Origin: Micrasema longulum
Lineage: Eukaryota > Arthropoda > Insecta > Trichoptera > Brachycentridae
Direction: 5' to 3'
Assembly (NCBI GenBank): GCA_022494885.1
Contig: JAGVSM010002639.1
Coordinates: forward strand, 1 to 64,000
Length of the DNA: 64,000 nucleotides
The notes under the pieces were generated by a model. That model was not told the origin of the DNA. It was given only the letters and a program-made list of their open reading frames with translations, and ran no database searches. This document shows, in pieces, positions 58,468 through 64,000 of this stretch. Position 1 is the stretch's first letter, and each line of letters starts with the position of its first letter. A program made the translations under genes and the position numbers.

Positions 58468-59505
58468 GATAACATATATAGGGCCATTTTCGTAATATAA
58501 TACCTCAAGGGCGCTTTACATAGTGATTCTTTTAAATTTGTAATTTAATTAAAATAATTTATTTTGTTGTCACATGCTACGGATTTATTCAAATGATTAA
58601 GAGAACAAGTGGGTTTTAAGTTTTTTCCGAAACATCACTTCACTTTCACAGCCTCGCACGTTCGACCAATTTAGTGCGCTGTTTCCGTAGAGGTATAATA
58701 ACGTTTCCTTTCGACGAAGATGTAGCTGATCTAACTAGAAAACGTAGACAGTGCAATTCCCGAAGTAGTGGAGTGATATGACTGAATTTAGAGATTCCAA
58801 AAATAAGTCTCGCTGCGGCATTTAGTACAGCCTGTAGGCGAGTCATTTTATTCATTGGTAGACCTGCGTAGATACCATTACAATAATCGACTCTAGACAC
58901 TACAAACGCATTTATTAATTGACGGGCGGCATCAACTGGCAAATTTTTGCGTATGCATTTAATCTGTCTCAGCTGGTAAAAGCATGAACTTATCGTTCTA
59001 CTAATTTGAGCGTCAAGAGAAAGGTCAGAATTAAGGACGTCTCCCAGTAGTTTATCGGTGGGTAAAGCGGTACTCCTTACATCGGGTAGTGCCGTATCCT
59101 GGATCAAATTCTGTCGTCTGGCTGAAGCAATCCATAGCTGTTCCGTTTTAGATGGATTAAGTGTTAGTCTATATAGCCATCCAGTTTCCTATTTTCTCAA
59201 TGCATCCATTAATTAAATCAACAAGCACATTTCTTTCGCTCGGTTTACAATAAAAATAAATCTGCGTATTATCTGCATAGCACAATCCACATTCTTTGAT
59301 AATATTGTCTATATCTTTGGTGTACAGGAGATAGAGGAGTGGTCCAAGTACTGATCCTTGGGGTACTCCAGTAGACACCTTAAAGTTGGGTGAGCTATTA
59401 CCCTGGAACACAACTGCATATTCTCTTTTATTAAGATATGAACTGAACCACATATGTGCCTGATCACGGATACCATAAGTTGACCATAGTGTTACCATAA
59501 TTGAC
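58468..59505 (-). pseudogene. L2A LINE with RT motif region
   Basis: 3' end at 58468-58525 (L2 tail). Minus frame 59498-59169: YGIRDQAHMWFSSYLNKREY, STGVPQGSVLGPLLYLLYTK (RT motif 4) and CGLCYADNTQIYFYCKPSER, where the catalytic box is YADN instead of YADD. After a break near 59165, frame 59107-58646: STALPTDKLLGDVLNSDLSL, QLRQIKCIRKNLPVDAARQL, INAFVVSRVDYCNGIYAGLP, AVLNAAARLIFGISKFSHIT, then an in-frame join to VRSATSSSKGNVIIPLRKQR with about 40 residues deleted relative to 1438-1854, and loss of the C-terminus. Non-functional. Confidence 0.88.
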
Positions 59506-60216
59506 CAATACGTATTAGTTTTATTATCGTTTTTGAAGCAGTTTTATACATCATTTGACATTTAATAATTAGTGTGGCCATCATCCATATGCTCCATTGC
59601 TCCATAGCAAAGAAAAAAAAGAAAATCTTAAATGTAATAACTCTCTAGGGGGTAGATAAAATCCAGAATACCACCGCTAGGGATCAGTTTTGCGCAGAGC
59701 TTTCACCCTGGGCTGTGTAAAAATACTGCTCCTTAACAAACCTCAATAATACAACGATGGCAAAAAAGTTTTTATTTTTTCAAATATTTTTGTTTTTTTT
59801 AGTTTTCAGTTATTTTTATAAATACATCGCTTTGTAAAAATGACAAATTTTTATATTTCAGTTCCCTGACGGTACAAATGTGTACCTACCACTTATTTTT
59901 AGTAAAAAGCTATAAAAACACGATTCAAAAAGAAAAAGTTCAAGAATTTTACTAAGAGAACAAAGGGTTCACATTTTTCGATGAAACTAGCCTTAATGAT
60001 CCAGAAAATGTACTTACTATTTCGCCCCCATTTCGCAACTCGTCGAAGTAATCGAAGTGAAACTTACCTGTAACAAAATGAATAATCATAATTAGATAAA
60101 TACATACATGTACATGTATACCCAGGTTTTAAAACTGTCGGAATATTTTGTTAATTTATCTATATTTATTAAGTTAGTCTTTTTTGTTTATTCTCAAATG
60201 TAAAAACATTCAAAAA
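59506..60216. other. no gene recognised
   Basis: AT-rich; no frame above background. Nothing identified. Confidence 0.3.
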
Positions 60217-60400
60217 AAGTATATTGTTAAGTGTCCTCGGCACGGGTAACCCCAGTGAGGTCGCATTCTTTTTATTATTAATTATAGTTTGTCAGAGAAA
60301 AATATGAAAAAAAAATAATAATCGCCGCCAAGGAATCAAACCGGGGCCTTAAGTAAGTTAGGCGAACACGCCAACCGCTACATTAACACGAACACAGACA
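60217..60400 (-). mobile_element. tRNA-derived SINE (T-SINE 2), complete head and body
   Basis: Reverse complement begins TAATGTAGCGGTTGGCGTGT then TCGCCTAACTTACTTAAGGC (box A), CCCGGTTTGATTCCTTGGCG (box B), an A/T linker, TATTTTTCTCTGACAAACTA, CCTCACTGGGGTTACCCGTG and CCGAGGACACTTAACAATAT. The body alone is repeated at 10790-10900. Confidence 0.7.
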
Positions 60401-60858
60401 CATACAAGAATCTAGATCACACAGTATAAAGTATTTATGCCATGTTTCTATTTAAGGATAGAATTATAATAAGATATAAGGTTTGAGAGCTTTGTAGTAT
60501 GATATTAAAATAAATCTTTGGTTAAAATAGTGAGGTTATGTGGTTCAAAGTAACCGCTGAACCGTGATGAAAGGGATATTGGGTAATAAAGCCGCTGGAA
60601 TCGGAAGGAAGGCGGAACAAAATGAAGAAGTAAATCAAAAGATAACGAAATACATTTTGATTAGTAAACATAAATAAATATGAGAATCCCATCGGGAAAA
60701 AATAGTGCAGACGTAGGAAGACGGATCGCCGAATAAAGAGGCCGATAGAAATATGGGCTTAGGCACAATACAAATCAGCTACAACGGGCTACGCTTGTGC
60801 CGATGTGCGAAATCACAGTAAAAGCTGGTTATATCATATTTCATTTCGTTTAGTGACG
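60401..60858 (+). mobile_element. putative LTR of a gypsy-like retrotransposon (left border unknown)
   Basis: Inferred only from position upstream of the primer-binding site at 60861. No second LTR, TG..CA ends or ORF could be found in the window, so the LTR extent is a guess; the right border would be at about 60858-60860. Confidence 0.3.
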
Positions 60859-60860
60859 AT

Positions 60861-60874
60861 TGGCGCCCAACGTG
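60861..60874 (+). promoter_or_regulatory. primer-binding site for tRNA-Lys
   Basis: TGGCGCCCAACGTG is exactly complementary to the 3' 14 nt (including CCA) of insect tRNA-Lys(CTT) as I remember that tRNA, the primer used by gypsy-type LTR retrotransposons. It directly follows the putative LTR. No gag or pol frame follows, so only the 5' end of the element survives. Confidence 0.55.
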
Positions 60875-61780
60875 AAGCGTGAATTTTTTTACTATTCAGT
60901 CTCACGTCATTTGATGTGTATTTTCAGTATTTAAACCATAGAATTAAGAATAGTCCAGAAAGAACGTAGAATCATATTTGAATACATCGGACTGTGTCCG
61001 AAAATCCCCCCACTTTCAACGCGCGCATTCGCGAAGTCGCCACGTAATGTTGCCAGATGGGAAAAATTTAATCATAACACAAATGTAAGAGAAAAAAAAA
61101 AAACGATTTGTTAATTTCTCTACAATTTTATTGTACACGCGGAAACATTGATTGACACAACATACTAGATAAGTAAAGCGTCATTTGATAAGAGAAATTA
61201 ATTAAATTCATTTTGAACTTAAAATATAAAACCAATTTTATTTTACATAAAACGGATATTTTTGTGTCATGTTAAATAATATTTGATGTTTTAAAGATAA
61301 TGTCGGCCAAATGTCCACCACGGCGTTGTTTAATCCGAGGTCCAATTTTCATTAGTTCTCTCATTAGATGAGGAAAGAAGGGTAAAAAAAATACTATTAT
61401 TTTATAATAAACATGCTTCCTCTTTCCATTATGTTGTATCCCAACTTAACACAGGGCTCTTGGCGTCATAGAGTTTTTGGGTGTACTATGTGTCCAATAT
61501 ATCTTGCATGTCTTTTGCATATGGTCTGAAGCAGGTACTTTCGTCCTTCGATTTGTACCGTGTCGCAGTCGGCAGCAGGCACATTTCTATTCGTTTCTGT
61601 AGAATGTAGTGCTGGGAGTGTTGAGTTTTATTTGAGCCCGTCGTCTTTGTTAATGTTATTTGGGTGTGTGTATTTCAATTGCCTCTTTCATTATACGTTC
61701 GATTGTCTCTTTTATTATACAAATTACTAGTACTTAAAAACATATTATTTTCTACAAAACACACAGTTTCCCCTTAAGTT
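60875..61780. other. no gene recognised
   Basis: Would be the leader of the LTR element if intact, but no gag-like frame exists. 60985-61060 has short GC-rich runs. Nothing else identified. Confidence 0.3.
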
Positions 61781-61830
61781 GGTTTCTGCAATGGTAGCCG
61801 AAACGTCGGAACAAATCCAACACACACGGT
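61775..61830 (+). ncRNA. degenerate hammerhead-like motif
   Basis: CTGCAAT (for CTGANGA), TGG...CC stem, GAAA, ACGT, C (NUH = GTC). GTTGG before and CCAAC after (61779, 61821) could pair. Weak; the CCGAAACGTCGG phrase is typical of Penelope-type termini. Confidence 0.25.
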
Positions 61831-61869
61831 ATCACCCAAAAAATAAACATTAATACAAGACTCTTCTAT

Positions 61870-62384
61870 AAACCTCGCAAAATGCTATCGCTTCTTATTT
61901 TTAATTTTTACTTATTCTTATGTACATCTACTACCCGCATCTAATTAATTATTGTTGGTTGTGAATTTTTACCAAGAAATATAAATGTTCATGGAAGCAG
62001 AGAGAGAGGGGAGGAAAGTATAGATAGAGATATGCAATGTCTTCTCCCTTTTGTGTACTTTTTATTTAATATTTATATTTATATATGTATATATTTATAT
62101 ATTTTTAGAATTTAATTACTTTTTCCCCTCTCCTACTGCATTCATAATAAATTCACGTGAAATCTGTAATTGGTCTTACTTTTTTAATTGTTCTTTTGCA
62201 CCTTGTATTTATATAAAGACTGTGTGATTTCCTTAATAAATAAATAAAAATGCAGATTCGATAGTTTACATAGGGACAGTCGATTTATTCTAAGATTAAA
62301 GTATTTGGAGAAATATTCCAATAATACTATATTTTTGAACATCCCTTTGCATAGGATTATCACAAGAAAATCAATTTAATAGTT
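61870..62384. other. no gene recognised; LINE-like 3' UTR
   Basis: TTAATAAATAAATAAAA at 62233-62249 preceded by TTGTATTTATATAAAGACTG looks like a jockey-type 3' end. No coding part recognisable. Confidence 0.35.
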
Positions 62385-62650
62385 TTTTTTCTCTCCATCT
62401 ATCCTAGCCTCTATTGCATACATCATGATTGGTCTGACACACGTTTTGTATATCCTAATCTTGTTTCCAATCCGCATGAGTTCATCGTACCATACGACAT
62501 TTCTTAAGCATTCAGATGTTTTACTAACTGAGATGAATGTGTTCTAATCATCACTGCCATTATGGCTGCACTATCTGCGTGGCATGTGATGTTAACGACC
62601 TTATCTCCCTTAGTAGATTTACCACTTCCTTCATCCTTGAAAGCGTTTTA
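62385..62650 (-). pseudogene. Q LINE RT fragment
   Basis: Minus strand: FKDEGSGKST-like, SLTSHATQI or VNITCHADSAAIMA (the YADD box mutated to HADS), then IKIYKTCVRPIMMYAIEARI, DGEK. Orders RT motif 5 followed by the post-RT RIYKTC.RP.M.Y segment. Decayed. Confidence 0.65.
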
Positions 62651-62749
62651 ATATATTTATTCAGCCTGTGAAAGACTATTGGGCTTATGTATTGTTGTGT
62701 TATATTTAGTTATAAAGATGCTAAACTTGCTTTGTTTCTTTGTTGTTAA

Positions 62750-63420
62750 TAAACTCTTAGGTTTTGTTAGCAGGACATCTAGTGACTTTACTAATATTTT
62801 CACACATTAAACACTATATTGCTCACTTGTTCGTCCTCTTTTAGTATATGCCTCTGTAATCTGGTCTCCCTTCTATGTAGGCTGGATAAATCATATCGAA
62901 TCGGTGCAACATCGTTTGCTAAGAAAAGTAGCATGGATGATTGGCCTCGAGAGGGGAGACTACACTAACGGTGAAATGGAGTCAATGTTAAAAATCTCAA
63001 GTCTACAAAAACGTAGAAATAACATGGACTCCATAATTATGTTTAATTTACTGAATGACTTAATTGATGTACCATTGATACTGAAACAAGTGGCATTCAC
63101 TGTTCCGATCCGCCGGTTGCGAAATAATAATGTGATGTTCCTCGATCAACACAGCACAAACTATGGCTTGCATGCACCAATGTCCCTATTGTGTCGCATT
63201 GTAAACTCGAGATCTGGACTTTTTTGGTGTAAGTCTTATAGATTTTAAAAATCACTAAGATAGACCGGATCTTGTCTTGAGGTAGAAATGTGTTTTTTTG
63301 TCCTAGCTTTAATTTTTTAAGTTGTATTTTATTTGATTAGTACCTGTATTTATTAAAAGAAATTGTATTTACTATTGTTAGAATGGACTGCATAAGTCCG
63401 TCAATAAATAAATAAATACG
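62750..63420 (+). pseudogene. J1 LINE C-terminal region and 3' UTR
   Basis: LLGFVSRTSSDFTNI with frame breaks, then frame 62904-63248: MQHRLLRKVAWMIGLERGDY, MESMLKISSLQKRRNNMDSI, LNDLIDVPLILKQVAFTVPI, RRLRNNNVMFLDQHSTNYGL and HAPMSLLCRIVNSR; a deletion in the RQDLDFF codons ends it. The 3' UTR includes GGACTGCATAAGTCCGTCAA with TAAATAAATAAAT. About 95 percent like 21066-21695 by eye, with the same 5' start. Confidence 0.88.
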
Positions 63421-63451
63421 TGGTTTAAAAAAAAAATTCTAACATTCTTTA

Positions 63452-63582
63452 ATACCCGTATGCAGAGACAAAACTTAAGGTGAGGAAAGTACATTCTAAT
63501 CTCAAATGCGGAGAATAACCCGAAGGTGAAGAAAATAGAATGCACATTCCTCACCTTAAGTTTTGTCTCTGCATACGGGTAT
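63452..63582. repeat. inverted repeat, 46-bp arms
   Basis: Left arm 63452-63497 and right arm 63537-63582 are complementary (36 bp perfect from the outer ends, then 2 mismatches in 10). Loop of 39 bp. Outer end ATACCCGTATGCAGAGACAA. No ORF; could be a MITE or an inverted duplication. Confidence 0.85.
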
Positions 63583-63584
63583 CA

Positions 63585-63635
63585 GTCCCGAATTGAGTTG
63601 TTGTAACTCCTGGGAATGTAATTCATATGTGAACC
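63585..63635 (+). repeat. repeat shared with 56100-56170
   Basis: CCCGAATTGAGTTGTTGTAA, CTCCTGGGAATGTAATTCAT; a diverged relative of the last part is at 43708-43733 (ATTCCTGTGGATGTAATTCATATG). Confidence 0.55.
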
Positions 63636-63639
63636 AGAA

Positions 63640-64000
63640 TATTGTGAACTGATCAGCGCCTTTGCACCAAGCTGTCTCTGTGGCAGTTCCGTGTGTGTAC
63701 TAAAAGAAATAACCCTATAAAAACGAAAGCCAAAATTCCACCCCACCAATAATAATAAGAATTATGGGGCGAGATGGGGGTGAGATGACCGGGCCAAGGC
63801 GGTCTAATCACATTATTTTCTTCTTCTGATTTTCCGCTCACCGTTACCGAGGAAATAATAGGAAACCCCGCCGGTACAACCGTATTACCTATTAGGAATT
63901 TTCCTACAACAATTCCCCACGAAAGGAAGCAAAGCATGTACAACAGTTAAGTACTCTAAGTGGACCGGTATCGACTGCGATAAAAGGACAGAAGAAACAT
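63640..64000 (-). other. unidentified 96-codon reverse frame
   Basis: Frame 63943-63653 contains a predicted hydrophobic segment (WWGGILAFVFIGLFLLV) and an N-terminal hydrophobic stretch (MYMLCFLSWGIVVGKFLIG). I recognise no family. In AT/GC-mixed DNA a frame of this length can arise by chance, so I do not call it a gene. Confidence 0.2.

Noticed and set aside
1..64000. CRISPR array, bacterial operon or phage
   Set aside because: No regularly spaced direct repeats with unique spacers, no operon-like gene packing, no ribosome-binding sites; the content is eukaryotic retroelements and DNA transposons.

Overview
The window looks like a non-coding, repeat-saturated stretch of an AT-rich arthropod (probably insect) nuclear genome. 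I recognise no host gene with confidence. The arthropod call rests on the mixture of elements: L2-, jockey/CR1- and RTE-type LINEs, mariner-type transposases, a Penelope-like element, tRNA-derived SINEs, a pogo-like transposon with a C-terminal zinc finger, and an LTR primer-binding site matching insect tRNA-Lys. Almost every longer reading frame that makes sense is the 3' end of a 5'-truncated retrotransposon or a decayed transposase.

Family names used below (mine). HV: LINE with a YADD reverse transcriptase and a C-terminus with RWFGHVERM. L2A and L2B: L2-type LINEs ending in GGCGCTATATAA. J1 to J9: jockey/CR1-type LINEs. KR: RTE-like LINE ending KVRIAMMISNLHRGEE. Q: LINE with CYADDATIV. 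PLE: Penelope-like element. T-SINE: tRNA-derived SINEs. R, E, G, P: dispersed repeats without coding sense.

Layout. 1-6 kb: HV end, L2A end, R repeat, L2B and J9 fragments. 6-10.5 kb: an HV copy carrying a second HV copy inserted in inverse orientation, a J1 copy, and an HV copy interrupted by a SINE-bearing insert. 10.5-17 kb: J8 and KR LINE ends, two adjacent small inverted-repeat elements, a pogo-like element with a zinc-finger remnant, a minus-strand J1, then J4, J9 and SINE debris. 17-27 kb: a CCAAT/GC-box segment, an L2B copy split by a terminal-inverted-repeat element, J1, R repeats (one split by an insertion), HV, and a perfect 160-bp palindrome. 27-39 kb: a J2 LINE split by J3, the PLE endonuclease remnant, J4, T-SINEs, a terminal-inverted-repeat element, a broken mariner with a snap-back duplication, and J5. 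39-47 kb: KR, a terminal-inverted-repeat element holding an HV insertion with an 11-bp target duplication, two internally deleted mariners side by side, a foldback element, and HV with a 10-bp duplication. 47-64 kb: a nested tandem array, a hammerhead-like motif, HV, L2-like and T-SINE fragments, a long-armed E element, L2A with RT, an LTR-retrotransposon PBS, Q, J1 and a terminal inverted repeat.

The most distinctive signals are: several hammerhead-ribozyme-like motifs (TGANGA, stem, GAAA, short palindromic stem III, NUH), one with an intact core and one beside the Penelope-like ORF; one LINE family with three different 3' tails ((TAG)n, (TTAG)n, (TTTG)n); and several perfect inverted duplications inside transposon sequence that look like snap-back template switching. 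The rest reads as layered insertions whose relative age can be ordered from the nesting.
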